A stretch of 24,478 nt of DNA from Methanobacteriota archaeon (GTDB lineage Archaea; Thermoplasmatota; Poseidoniia; Poseidoniales; Poseidoniaceae), in NCBI GenBank assembly GCA_002702945.1, contig PADF01000035.1:1-24478 (forward strand). Reading direction: 5' to 3'. Below the pieces are notes generated by a model that ran no database searches, had not been told where the DNA came from, and saw only the letters and a program-made list of their open reading frames with translations. Shown in pieces: positions 8,784 to 17,135 of this stretch. Positions within the stretch are counted from its first letter, which is position 1, and the number at the start of each line of letters is the position of its first letter. Both the position numbers and the translations under genes were made by a program.

Positions 8784-8796
8784 AAAGTATATGTTC
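8784..8796. promoter_or_regulatory. Candidate bidirectional TATA box shared by gap and the glutamate-synthase-like gene
   Basis: The 53-base gap between divergent ATG codons (8764 minus, 8818 plus) contains AAAGTATATGTTC. The TATATG/CATATA core is centred near 8791, 27 bases from each ATG, which is the archaeal TATA-to-start distance for leaderless transcripts. A purine-rich AAGAAAG, BRE-like, precedes the box in the plus direction. Neither gene has a clear Shine-Dalgarno site before its ATG. The pattern is directly visible; promoter function is inferred. Confidence 0.5.
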
Positions 8797-8817
8797 AAGA
8801 TACTCCGAGATTGACTC

Positions 8818-10398
8818 ATGGCGGACGCTTTTGACGTAGTTGAGCGCTCATTTAGTATCAACTCAAAACTCGGTTCTAGACTTGTGGCTGCCGCTGAACA
8901 AAATGCAACGTTAAGAATTGGTTGGACTAATTCTGGTGAACCGGTACCTAAGAATGGGGAATTAGGATTATGCCCTGGCCTTCCCAAAAAATCCAAGTTA
9001 AGGGCTTTAGGTGTTCTCGGTTCATGGGTTGCTGCATTTGGCAATGGTGGTTCTTTTACCATTCAAGGAGACTGTGGTTCTTTTCTTGGAGCAGGAAACG
9101 ATGGAAATGTTATAATTTGTGAAAGGAGTTCGGGGAATTATTCTGGATTCGCAATGAAATCAGGAAAAATTTCTATTCTAGATGGAACGGGTAACGATGC
9201 AGGATCGTGTATGAGTGGCGGTTTATTATCGATAAGAGGTAATGCTGGAAACCGTATTGGCGGTGGAATGACTGGTGGCTTAATCGTTATTGATGGTGAT
9301 GTCGGAAATGACCCCGGCGCTGGAATGACCGGTGGTAGAATAATCATCAATGGAAGATGTCCAAATCCACCAGAAGGTGTGTCTCTCCGCCCACTTACTG
9401 CTGCAGAGCAAAAAGAAATAAACAAACAACTAGATGATAAAGACTATGAAATTCCAAAGGATGCTATTTGCTTAGAATCAAGTGGTGTGAAAACCGAACA
9501 ATTTAGAGAAAGTCTGGCCTCATTAGGCGATTTATCCGGGATTGGTTTAGTCCCCACAGATGAAATTAAGAAAATGCACTATGTTACTTGTGACACTGTT
9601 TCTTTGATTGGGGAAAGAGGAAATGAAAACACTCCAATCGCATTGCCTCTTCCGTTAATTCCAGTTATTGATGATGCTGAAATTCTAACCCTACCGAAAG
9701 ATACTGACACAGAGCTAGAACAGCACTTAACCAAGCAACCTTTCATGGTAAGAAGCAACCCTAGAAATAATGATTTTTTAATAATCGATCAGTATAATCT
9801 TTCAGAGATTTCTAAATTCATAGTTGAGTCAGGAGGTTTTGTAGTCGACTTATCATCTCTTCCCAGTATGAATTCAGAGGAAATTGATGGAATACTAGTT
9901 GCTCTACGTTCTCTTTGTGGAAAAGAAAAACCATTTGCTATGCTTAACGACATCGGTAGAGTTAATTCACTACATGTTAGAGCAGCATATCATAACGCTG
10001 ATTTAGTAATTTGTAAAATTGAAGATGGCTCTGGAATCTCTGAAGCAGCATCACTTCCACTGATTGGTAGAAGTAGTAGAGAAAATCTATCTAGTAGCGA
10101 TACCGATTCGGGAATTGTTCTTGGTTTTTCTGCTGATGCAAAAGATTTGGCCATACTTTCTGCTACAGGAATAAAGGTAGTATGTTGTGAAGTACCGATG
10201 GTAGATGCGATGGATTTAGCATTATGGCTTCAAGGTTTAAACCGAGGTTTATCTGATATTTTGAGGAATTTAGGGCTAGAATCCATCGATGGATTGGGTC
10301 GTCAAAATCTAAGAGCACTCGATTATGAAACAGCTGCAGTAAGTGGTCTAAGATTATCTGGATATGAACGTCCATTACCACACTGGTTCGCGAGATGA
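8818..10398 (+). CDS. Glutamate-synthase-like protein: N-terminal GXGXG (GltB domain 3/FwdC-like) plus degenerate FMN-barrel-like region
   Basis: A 526-residue cytoplasmic protein. Residues about 75-182 hold five beta-helix rungs of the GXGXG type (GNAGNRIGGGMTGG, GDVGNDPGAGMTGG and relatives). This is the fold of GltB domain 3 and of FwdC in formylmethanofuran dehydrogenase. Residues about 300-526 resemble a reduced glutamate-synthase FMN barrel: ADLVICKIEDGSG recalls the barrel's GGTG region, and LRNLGLESIDGLGRQNL recalls the conserved tail of GltB. The 3Fe-4S cysteine motif (C-x5-C-H-x3-CP) is missing and the glycine loop is altered. In classical GltB the GXGXG domain is C-terminal, so the order here is reversed. 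Glutamate synthase activity should not be assumed. The stop is followed after 9 bases by pheT, so both are likely on one leaderless transcript from the shared promoter. Confidence 0.72.
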   Translation: MADAFDVVERSFSINSKLGSRLVAAAEQNATLRIGWTNSGEPVPKNGELGLCPGLPKKSKLRALGVLGSWVAAFGNGGSFTIQGDCGSFLGAGNDGNVIICERSSGNYSGFAMKSGKISILDGTGNDAGSCMSGGLLSIRGNAGNRIGGGMTGGLIVIDGDVGNDPGAGMTGGRIIINGRCPNPPEGVSLRPLTAAEQKEINKQLDDKDYEIPKDAICLESSGVKTEQFRESLASLGDLSGIGLVPTDEIKKMHYVTCDTVSLIGERGNENTPIALPLPLIPVIDDAEILTLPKDTDTELEQHLTKQPFMVRSNPRNNDFLIIDQYNLSEISKFIVESGGFVVDLSSLPSMNSEEIDGILVALRSLCGKEKPFAMLNDIGRVNSLHVRAAYHNADLVICKIEDGSGISEAASLPLIGRSSRENLSSSDTDSGIVLGFSADAKDLAILSATGIKVVCCEVPMVDAMDLALWLQGLNRGLSDILRNLGLESIDGLGRQNLRALDYETAAVSGLRLSGYERPLPHWFAR

Positions 10399-10402
10399 GG
10401 AG
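10397..10402 (+). promoter_or_regulatory. Ribosome binding site of pheT
   Basis: GAGGAG overlaps the upstream TGA stop and sits 5 bases before ATG 10408. It implies that pheT is translated from the same mRNA as the upstream gene. Confidence 0.5.
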
Positions 10403-10407
10403 ATATA

Positions 10408-12093
10408 ATGCCAACTATTTCAGTAGAACAAAGTCTGTTAAACCAGATTATGGAAAAACATGGTTTTGTTCATGACATTGGAGTTCTTGCAGACCAGTTG
10501 CCACTTCTAGGCACGGATATTGATTCATGTAATGAAACAGTTTTGGACATAGAAATTTTCCCAAATAGACCGGATTTATTATCTGGTGAAACTCTGGCAA
10601 GAGCGATTAGAAATTTCATCCATCACGAAGATGCGAAGCCAGATTTGGAAGTAGTTAAAGGGGAGATTTCTTTGACTGTGTCTCCTGAATTGCGTGACAT
10701 AAGACCAGTGATTTTAGGTGCTGTTGTTCGAGGAGTTAAGTTAGATGAGGATGACATAGATTCATTCATCAAATCATTGATGGACCACCAAGAAAAATTG
10801 CACTTCGCCCTAGGACGTGGAAGAAAAAGAGCCTCAATCGGAGTTCATGATTTGAGTAGCATAAAACCACCGTTTCATGTAAAGGCTGTATCAGGAAATA
10901 CCAAATTTATTCCATTGGCTATGGATGAACCGATGTCGATAAATCAAATACTCGAAAACCACCCTAAGGGGATAGATTATGCACATCTGCTGGATGGGTT
11001 TGACTTATTCCCGGTAATAGTTGACTCAAATGATTCTATTCTATCATTCCCCCCAATAATTAACGGAAGCCATACCACAGTGGGTGATGAAACTCGAGAC
11101 TTTTTCATCGATGTCACAGGTTGGGATTTACGGTCATGCGAGTCTAGTTTAATGCTAATAGCATCTCAACTTTCTGAACGCGGAGGAATTATTGAATCTG
11201 TAGAGGTTACCAGTCATGATGGAAATATAGGCAACTATCCAAATGGTAAGGCAGTTTGTCATAAATTACCGTGTGAAATTCTTGATGGTTTGCTAGGAAG
11301 AAAATTAACTGACGACGAAATATCAGTTGCAATAAATAGAATGGGAGGCAAGTTTATCTCCCGAAATGAAGGTGAAATTTCTTTAGAAATGCCAAGATGG
11401 AGATTTGATATCCTACATCATGTTGATTTGGTCGAAGAGATTGCTATTGGGCACGGATATGAAGATCTAGGAACTGATGTTCCTAAAGCCCCCATGACTT
11501 CAATTGCTAGAAGTGATGGAAACTTACGAAGAAGAATTCGTGACTCTATGCAAGGTCTTGGACTTATGCAGATTCAATCCTTGACTCTATCAAATGATGA
11601 TGATCAATTCAATTTTATGCGTTTCCAACCAGTAGGAGAGGTCACTAGAATTACCAATCCAATCACAATTGATCACACCCTGCTTCGACAGTATCTCACG
11701 CCAGGATTACTAAGATTATTATCTACTAATCAACACCATAATCTTCCACAGAGTGTTTACGAGTTGGGAACTGTAGTTAGAGACCATGAAAACTGTGACA
11801 GAGTGGCATTTTTAGTTGCTGAAAGGAGCGGGGGTTTTGCTGCAGTTAGAGGAAGAGTGCAAGCATTCATGCGAGACTTAGGTTCTAATGACTATGTAAT
11901 TGAGAAGCTTCCTGACGGAGAAGGACCTTGGCTCGCAGGACGTTCAGCCAAAGTCTCAGTAGCAGGCTTACATGTTGGCTGCTTTGGGGAAATCGATCCA
12001 TTTGTTGCTGAATGTTTTGACCTCAAAGTACCAATTAGTGGAGCTGAATTTTCTCTAACTAATTTGGAAACTGCAATTTCAGATCCAGTTTAA
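10408..12093 (+). CDS. pheT: Phenylalanyl-tRNA synthetase beta subunit (archaeal type)
   Basis: A 561-residue PheRS beta chain, the partner of PheS in the alpha2-beta2 enzyme that charges tRNA-Phe in the cytoplasm. The length is that of the short archaeal/eukaryotic form without the bacterial N-terminal EMAP-like tRNA-binding domain and C-terminal anticodon-binding domain. Seen in order: B1 region with LDIEIFPNRPDLLSGE (about 46-61), the B3/B4 editing region (about 75-265), a B5 domain around LGRKLTDDEI, then the catalytic-like core beginning MPRWRFDILHHVDLVEEIAIGHGY. The pheS gene is not in the window, so the subunits are encoded apart or further away. Closely follows the glutamate-synthase-like gene. 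Confidence 0.95.
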   Translation: MPTISVEQSLLNQIMEKHGFVHDIGVLADQLPLLGTDIDSCNETVLDIEIFPNRPDLLSGETLARAIRNFIHHEDAKPDLEVVKGEISLTVSPELRDIRPVILGAVVRGVKLDEDDIDSFIKSLMDHQEKLHFALGRGRKRASIGVHDLSSIKPPFHVKAVSGNTKFIPLAMDEPMSINQILENHPKGIDYAHLLDGFDLFPVIVDSNDSILSFPPIINGSHTTVGDETRDFFIDVTGWDLRSCESSLMLIASQLSERGGIIESVEVTSHDGNIGNYPNGKAVCHKLPCEILDGLLGRKLTDDEISVAINRMGGKFISRNEGEISLEMPRWRFDILHHVDLVEEIAIGHGYEDLGTDVPKAPMTSIARSDGNLRRRIRDSMQGLGLMQIQSLTLSNDDDQFNFMRFQPVGEVTRITNPITIDHTLLRQYLTPGLLRLLSTNQHHNLPQSVYELGTVVRDHENCDRVAFLVAERSGGFAAVRGRVQAFMRDLGSNDYVIEKLPDGEGPWLAGRSAKVSVAGLHVGCFGEIDPFVAECFDLKVPISGAEFSLTNLETAISDPV

Positions 12094-12113
12094 TTATTTT
12101 TGAATCAAAACAT

Positions 12114-12139
12114 GCGAGTATTTCAAGAGATTAACTCGC
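12114..12139 (+). repeat. Short inverted repeat in the pheT to surface-protein gap
   Basis: GCGAGT (12114-12119) and ACTCGC (12134-12139) can pair as a perfect 6-bp stem with a 14-base loop, 10 bases before ATG 12150. The second arm overlaps the palindrome CGCTAGCG. It may be an mRNA hairpin masking the start, an operator or chance; a T-rich run (12094-12101) precedes it. Confidence 0.35.
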
Positions 12140-12149
12140 TAGCGGGTAT

Positions 12150-14618
12150 ATGAGCAGGTTTCTAGTCCTACTACTAGTTATGACAATCCTCTCACCTCTG
12201 AGTTTAGTATACGCTGAAAATAATCGAGATTCTAGCTTTGCAGGAGTAAACTCGCCTGAACAGATCATCATTCATAGAAGTGAATCTCTTGAAATACCAA
12301 TTACAATTCAAAATACCGAGCAATATACACAAACCTATTCTTTGAATCTAATTAGTGCTGAATCAAACCTCACCACAATTGGACTACCAATTCAATATAC
12401 TCTAGACTCAAACCAACTTAGGCAAGTTAAATTCACACTATCATGTGATTCTAATGCAGGTTATCAAACTAGTCAACTTAGTCTTAATTTGACCAATGAT
12501 GTGAATTCTGATGAATACCTAGTAATAAATATTGAAATCATGGTATTGCCACAATCAGATCTTGATTTTGGAGTCGATGGTGTTTCTCAGTTTGTAGTAG
12601 ACCCAAATGTTCAGACAAATCTTGCAGTAAATATAACCAATAATGGAGTTTATTCTGATGATGTTACTTACAGCCTCACAACCCAGTCATCATGGCAATG
12701 GGGATGGACTATGAATCAGACCAGTGGAGATGACGCATTTGAAACGCTAGTCTCAGGACAATTAGCCTATGTTTATCTGTGGGTCAAAGTTCCATCCGTA
12801 ATAGATGGTTCGCCACTACTTAACACTGGACCAAGGTTTACATTAACAGCCACTTCGAGTTTGGATTATGTTCAATCCCAATGGTCTTTTGATTTATTGA
12901 TGAGCGAGTTTAGAAATATTTCAATTGATTCAACTAGTGAAAATCTCACCTTAGATCCTTTAGCGAATGATAGATTAAGCGTTACAGTAAGGAACGTTGG
13001 TAATTTAGATAATAAAATAGATATTACGCTTGAAGCAATAGATGAATTAGGTCAATCAATCATAGAGGTACCAGTTTCTGATAGAATAGAATTTAATGGA
13101 TGGACTGTGGCCCTATTCGGTGCAAAAGAAAATATTGCATTACAACCAAATGAAGCACGAACTTTTGAGGTAGGTTTCCAAGCACCGGATGAATATTTTG
13201 GCTCATTTGATGTTAGAATAAAGGCATATCCTATTGGAGCTGTTTCTAGAACTTATACTACTGATGTTAGTGCAGATATAGAGTGGATTCGTTCAGCCAA
13301 TATTGAGTTGATCAATGAAGACTGTTTAGCACTTCTTCCAGGAGAAAATTGTCAATCATATTTCACGATAGAAAACCTAGGTAATGCGAAAGATGTATTT
13401 GAAATTAAATCTAGTGATGTACCTAACTTCCTAACAACTGATTTAAGCGCTACAACTATTGAACTTCAGAAGGGTGAGGCTAAAACAACTGAAATGTTCA
13501 GTATTTCATCGAATCAAAATGTTCTAGCATTTGAAAATGGAAATGTTACATTTGATTTGATTTATGCGGACACTAAAGAAATTGTCCAACAGATATCTGT
13601 ACCTGTAATCATCGCTCCAAAAATTAGTTGGAGCTTAGAAAGTATAGTTGAAGAAGTTGATGCTAATGGCAGACTTTCAATTGCAATGACTCTGCGTAAT
13701 GATGGAAATGCTATTGACGGATTAATTGTTCAATTGGAATGTTCTCATTCTACTGAAATGGCATTTATTCCTCCGAATAATGCAATCTTAGAGGAGGGAA
13801 TTGAGTTACCGCGTTCTTTTGAAATTAACGATCTCCCGCTCGGTTCCAACTTTACAATTAGAGCTTGGGCTGATTTACCACAAGATTTGTCAAGCAACGG
13901 AACTCTGTATCTAAATACCTCGATTCGTTCACGATTCGCCCCTGATATGCCTTTCATCTTTACATCTTCAGGAGACTATCTCGGTGAGAGTTGGGCGGTA
14001 GATGAGGAAAGTGATTCAGGTTTTGACATTATTGAGTTTGCATCAAATATACTTCAAATTACCAAATCTTGGTCACTAATTATTTTATCAATTGTTATTT
14101 CAGGTGTGATATTGAATAAGTCTTTGCGAGATAGGAAAATTAGAAAAGAGGACGAAGCAATAAGGCAATCAATGTATCAAAAAGAGGCTCCAGAAAAGGT
14201 CCAAGATTGGATGGAAAAATTTAATCAAAAAAACACCAATGATGAGGAAGTGATTCAATCAAAGCAGATACCTGCTGACACTTTTCAGAATGCTTTTAGA
14301 GCAAAAGCAGGACTACCTCAACAAGCATCAAATCCAGTTGAAGAGCCACTTAGGAAAGCGGCCTCAATGGTATTAGACGTCCATGATAAATCGATGGTTT
14401 TAGATACTGCAGATGAATTACTTGCAGAAATTAAAACAAAGGGAATTGCCAGACCTAATGTTAACAATCAATCTCTTGAAATGAAACCGGTTGAGACTAG
14501 CATTACGTCTCGTAAAGATCCAAAGAATATTATCCGTAAAAATGATAATTCCCTCCCTACTAATACTGAATCGGTACCTCTGCCTGTTACCGAAGATGAT
14601 GATGATTTAGATTTTTGA
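12150..14618 (+). CDS. Surface protein with NEW3-like beta-sandwich repeats, one C-terminal membrane helix and cytoplasmic tail
   Basis: An 822-residue exported protein without a recognisable catalytic domain. It has a signal peptide with a likely cut after LVYA (residue about 22), then about five immunoglobulin/NEW3-like sandwiches (roughly 35-130, 150-245, 265-365, 380-470, 490-585). These are marked by the recurring strand I/V-x-N-x-GN (TNNGV, RNVGN, ENLGN, RNDGN). One membrane helix lies at about 640-660, followed by basic residues. The cytoplasmic tail of about 160 residues has a charged, possibly coiled region and ends in DDDDLDF. Cys at NEDC and ENCQ may form a disulfide. The plan is the same as the subtilase minus the protease, so a structural, binding or complex-forming role at the cell surface is plausible but not shown. 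The stop lies 5 bases before the RNase HII ATG, so the two are co-transcribed. Confidence 0.8.
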   Translation: MSRFLVLLLVMTILSPLSLVYAENNRDSSFAGVNSPEQIIIHRSESLEIPITIQNTEQYTQTYSLNLISAESNLTTIGLPIQYTLDSNQLRQVKFTLSCDSNAGYQTSQLSLNLTNDVNSDEYLVINIEIMVLPQSDLDFGVDGVSQFVVDPNVQTNLAVNITNNGVYSDDVTYSLTTQSSWQWGWTMNQTSGDDAFETLVSGQLAYVYLWVKVPSVIDGSPLLNTGPRFTLTATSSLDYVQSQWSFDLLMSEFRNISIDSTSENLTLDPLANDRLSVTVRNVGNLDNKIDITLEAIDELGQSIIEVPVSDRIEFNGWTVALFGAKENIALQPNEARTFEVGFQAPDEYFGSFDVRIKAYPIGAVSRTYTTDVSADIEWIRSANIELINEDCLALLPGENCQSYFTIENLGNAKDVFEIKSSDVPNFLTTDLSATTIELQKGEAKTTEMFSISSNQNVLAFENGNVTFDLIYADTKEIVQQISVPVIIAPKISWSLESIVEEVDANGRLSIAMTLRNDGNAIDGLIVQLECSHSTEMAFIPPNNAILEEGIELPRSFEINDLPLGSNFTIRAWADLPQDLSSNGTLYLNTSIRSRFAPDMPFIFTSSGDYLGESWAVDEESDSGFDIIEFASNILQITKSWSLIILSIVISGVILNKSLRDRKIRKEDEAIRQSMYQKEAPEKVQDWMEKFNQKNTNDEEVIQSKQIPADTFQNAFRAKAGLPQQASNPVEEPLRKAASMVLDVHDKSMVLDTADELLAEIKTKGIARPNVNNQSLEMKPVETSITSRKDPKNIIRKNDNSLPTNTESVPLPVTEDDDDLDF

Positions 14619-14623
14619 TAGAT

Positions 14624-15343
14624 ATGTGGAAAATTGGTGTTGATGAAGCGGGCAGGGGCCCTGTTATTGGGCCATTGGTAGTTTGTGCCGTTGCAATACC
14701 ACTTGATCAATATGATTTTTTGAAATCGGCAGGAGTTAAAGATTCCAAGTTTCTTACTAAAAAAAAGAGAAAAGAATTAGAAGAATGGTTTAAACAGAAT
14801 TCCAAGACTAAGCAATGGCACTATAATTTGATAATTTGTCATCCAGAAAGAATCGACTCATCTTCGAAAAATCAAGGTTTAAATGTACTTGAAACTGAAT
14901 TATTTGCTGAAGCGATAAACGGCTTACCGGATGATGTTAAACAATCTGTCCAAATACTAAATGATGCTTGTGACGTAAAGCCACAACGATTCACTGATAG
15001 AATCGCAAATCAATTGAAATCATGGCCATGGAAAGACTCTACTATCATTAGTGAACATAAGGCGGATGAGACTGACCCATTCGTTGGAATGGCAAGTATA
15101 TTAGCCAAAGAAAAGCGTGATATGTGTGTCGAGGAAATTTCTGCAGAGGTGGGTTTTTCAGTAGGCTCAGGCTACCCTAGTGACCCAAATACAAAGAACA
15201 TATTACCTAAATTACTTGAAAATAATCCGCATCCACAGTTGAGATGGAGTTGGGTAACAGTCGAAAGGGAGTGGAAAAAAATTCATGATAAAGAATTACC
15301 AAAAAGAAATAGCCCCCCAAAAAATCAGTCTACTTTGTTCTAA
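14624..15343 (+). CDS. rnhB: Ribonuclease HII
   Basis: RNase HII (239 residues), which cuts the RNA strand of RNA-DNA hybrids, removing misincorporated ribonucleotides and primers. Catalytic acidic residues fit the archaeal pattern: Asp7-Glu8 in VDEAGRGPVIGP, Asp114 in DACDVKPQRF, and Asp148 in HKADETDPFVGMASILAK. I start at ATG 14624 because the family motif normally begins a few residues in; an upstream in-frame TTG at 14615 would overlap the previous stop and add three residues. The last residues, NQSTLF, resemble a truncated PCNA-interacting peptide. The gene is 5 bases downstream of the surface-protein gene and is followed by a T-rich stretch before gltX. Confidence 0.94.
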   Translation: MWKIGVDEAGRGPVIGPLVVCAVAIPLDQYDFLKSAGVKDSKFLTKKKRKELEEWFKQNSKTKQWHYNLIICHPERIDSSSKNQGLNVLETELFAEAINGLPDDVKQSVQILNDACDVKPQRFTDRIANQLKSWPWKDSTIISEHKADETDPFVGMASILAKEKRDMCVEEISAEVGFSVGSGYPSDPNTKNILPKLLENNPHPQLRWSWVTVEREWKKIHDKELPKRNSPPKNQSTLF

Positions 15344-15345
15344 AA

Positions 15346-15359
15346 ATTCATTTTTTTCC
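15346..15359 (+). terminator. Possible archaeal T-tract terminator after rnhB
   Basis: Within three bases of the rnhB stop the plus strand reads ATTCATTTTTTTCC, a 7-T run with no stem-loop. Archaeal RNA polymerase commonly terminates on such runs. Its position between rnhB and gltX (58-base gap) fits an operon boundary. Confidence 0.4.
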
Positions 15360-15385
15360 AAGCATTTGATGAAGTATTGGCATTA

Positions 15386-15391
15386 GGGGTG
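15386..15391 (+). promoter_or_regulatory. Shine-Dalgarno site deciding the gltX start
   Basis: GGGGTG lies 10 bases before ATG 15402 but only 1 base before the alternative TTG at 15393. The spacing therefore selects the ATG. Confidence 0.5.
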
Positions 15392-15401
15392 TTTGAATCC
15401 C

Positions 15402-17114
15402 ATGTCATGGACACCTGATGATAAGACCCTTGACCTCATTAGACATACTGCTATTCAAAACGCAATAGAATATGAGGGTAAGGCGAATCCAGGCTCTGTA
15501 ATAGGTAGAATAATGGGCATGAATACAGAATTGCGCCCGCATGGTAAACTGATTAGTCCCTTGATTGCAAAGGCTGTTAGTGAGGCTAATTCACTTGCAC
15601 AGTCAGAAGGAATTGAACATCTTAGAGAAATACTCGATAATGAAGCACCACATTTACTTGAAAAGCGAGAAAAGAAGGAACGGCGAACTGGACTTCCTGA
15701 ACTATCCAATGCTAAAAAAGGAAAGGTGGTCTTGAGATTTGCACCTAATCCAAATGGCCCTCTATCCTTCGGACATGCACGTGGTATCGTGATAAACGGT
15801 ACATATGCTAAACAATTTGATGGAGAATTAATACTTCGGTTCGATGACACTGATACTTCTGTCAAACCACCCTTAATTGAAGCATACAAAGAAATTCCTA
15901 ATGAGGCTGAGTGGCTGCTAGGATTCAAGCCACATAGGATTGTCATTGCTAGCGATCGATTAGACAATTACTACGATTATGCTAAGCAGATGCTTGAGCA
16001 AGGGTTTGGGTATGTTTGTACTTGTAGTGCCGAGGAATTTCGTCAATTTAGAATCGATAAGATAAATTGCAATTGCAGAGGACAAAGTGAAAATTTGAAC
16101 ATCGAAATGTGGGGTAAGATGCTTGATGGAACTTTCAAACCTGGAGATGCAGTTGTTCGGGTCAAGACAGGAATGGAACTAAAGAACCCTGCTTTAAGAG
16201 ATTGGCCAGCACTTAGAATTCAAGACACTGAAAAAAATCCACATCCAAGAAAGGAAATTGGTTCCAAATATCGTGTTTGGCCACTTCTTGATTTCCAAAG
16301 TGCTGTTGAAGACTACCTACAAGGCGTAACTCATATTATTAGAGGAAAGGATTTGATGGACTCTACTAGAAAGCAAACATTACTGTACCAACATTTCAAC
16401 TGGAAATATCCCGAAACAATGTATTGGGGTAGAGTTAAAGTCCACGAATGGGGCGGATTTTCAACTTCACAAATGCGAAAAGATATAGAAAATGGGATGT
16501 TTGAAGGATGGGATGACCCAAGACTTCCAACAATATCTGCATTGAAGAAAAGGGGGATAAAAGCAGAAGCTCTTAGGCAATTTTGGATTGAACTAGGTGT
16601 GACTCAAAAGGATATTTCTGTCCCTCTAGCCACTCTTTATTCTCACAATACTAAGCAAATAGACGATTCAGCACCGAGGATTTCTTTCGTAAGAAATCCA
16701 AAAATGATTCAGCTCCAAGGAAATCATCCAAAATCTATTTCATTCCCAGTTCACCCAAATGTTGAATCTATGGGTGAAAGACAAATTAGTATTTCCAGTT
16801 CAAAAGTTTACATCGAAAATATGGACTTTGAGAAGAAGGAGATTAGACTTAAGGGATTTGCAGATTTTAATTTATCTGGAGATTCCGCCAACTATATTTC
16901 AACCGAGCGTAGCGACAAAAGAGCAATAGTCCACTGGGTTTCAGAGGATGATAAACTTGAAGCAACTCTAATTTCTACCGAAGATGGAACGTTAAATAGA
17001 ATAAATGGATTGATAGAGAGACATGATTATGAAATCGGAACAATTGTTCAACTCGAAAGAATCGGTTATGGAATCATATTGGATAAAGATACAATTTTGT
17101 TTACCCATCAGTAG
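15402..17114 (+). CDS. gltX: Glutamyl-tRNA synthetase, archaeal type
   Basis: Class I GluRS of 570 residues, charging tRNA-Glu (in many archaea also tRNA-Gln, for later amidation). It has an N-terminal helical region (about 1-105). The Rossmann core follows with RFAPNPNGPLSFGHARG, where the HIGH motif is S-F-G-H (Ser122 to His125), and then ILRFDDTD. A cysteine-rich insertion (CTC...CNC) sits where archaeal GluRS binds zinc, then RGKDLMDSTRKQ. The KMSKS region reads FSTSQMRK (354-360), with Gln357 where a Lys would be expected. The C-terminal beta-barrel anticodon-binding region runs from about 425 to the end. ATG 15402 was chosen from its upstream GGGGTG. The CBS-domain gene follows after 21 bases and may be co-transcribed. 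Confidence 0.94.
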   Translation: MSWTPDDKTLDLIRHTAIQNAIEYEGKANPGSVIGRIMGMNTELRPHGKLISPLIAKAVSEANSLAQSEGIEHLREILDNEAPHLLEKREKKERRTGLPELSNAKKGKVVLRFAPNPNGPLSFGHARGIVINGTYAKQFDGELILRFDDTDTSVKPPLIEAYKEIPNEAEWLLGFKPHRIVIASDRLDNYYDYAKQMLEQGFGYVCTCSAEEFRQFRIDKINCNCRGQSENLNIEMWGKMLDGTFKPGDAVVRVKTGMELKNPALRDWPALRIQDTEKNPHPRKEIGSKYRVWPLLDFQSAVEDYLQGVTHIIRGKDLMDSTRKQTLLYQHFNWKYPETMYWGRVKVHEWGGFSTSQMRKDIENGMFEGWDDPRLPTISALKKRGIKAEALRQFWIELGVTQKDISVPLATLYSHNTKQIDDSAPRISFVRNPKMIQLQGNHPKSISFPVHPNVESMGERQISISSSKVYIENMDFEKKEIRLKGFADFNLSGDSANYISTERSDKRAIVHWVSEDDKLEATLISTEDGTLNRINGLIERHDYEIGTIVQLERIGYGIILDKDTILFTHQ

Positions 17115-17135
17115 GGTAACTATCAAATCCAAGTT

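Noticed and set aside
8818..10398. Call as formylmethanofuran dehydrogenase subunit C
   Set aside because: The GXGXG rungs are shared with FwdC, but the protein is twice as long, its C-terminal half resembles a glutamate synthase tail, and no other methanogenesis gene is nearby.
15455..15967. 170-codon frame on the minus strand
   Set aside because: Shadow of gltX; the Ser/Leu-rich translation has no domain and the plus-strand frame holds the class I synthetase motifs.
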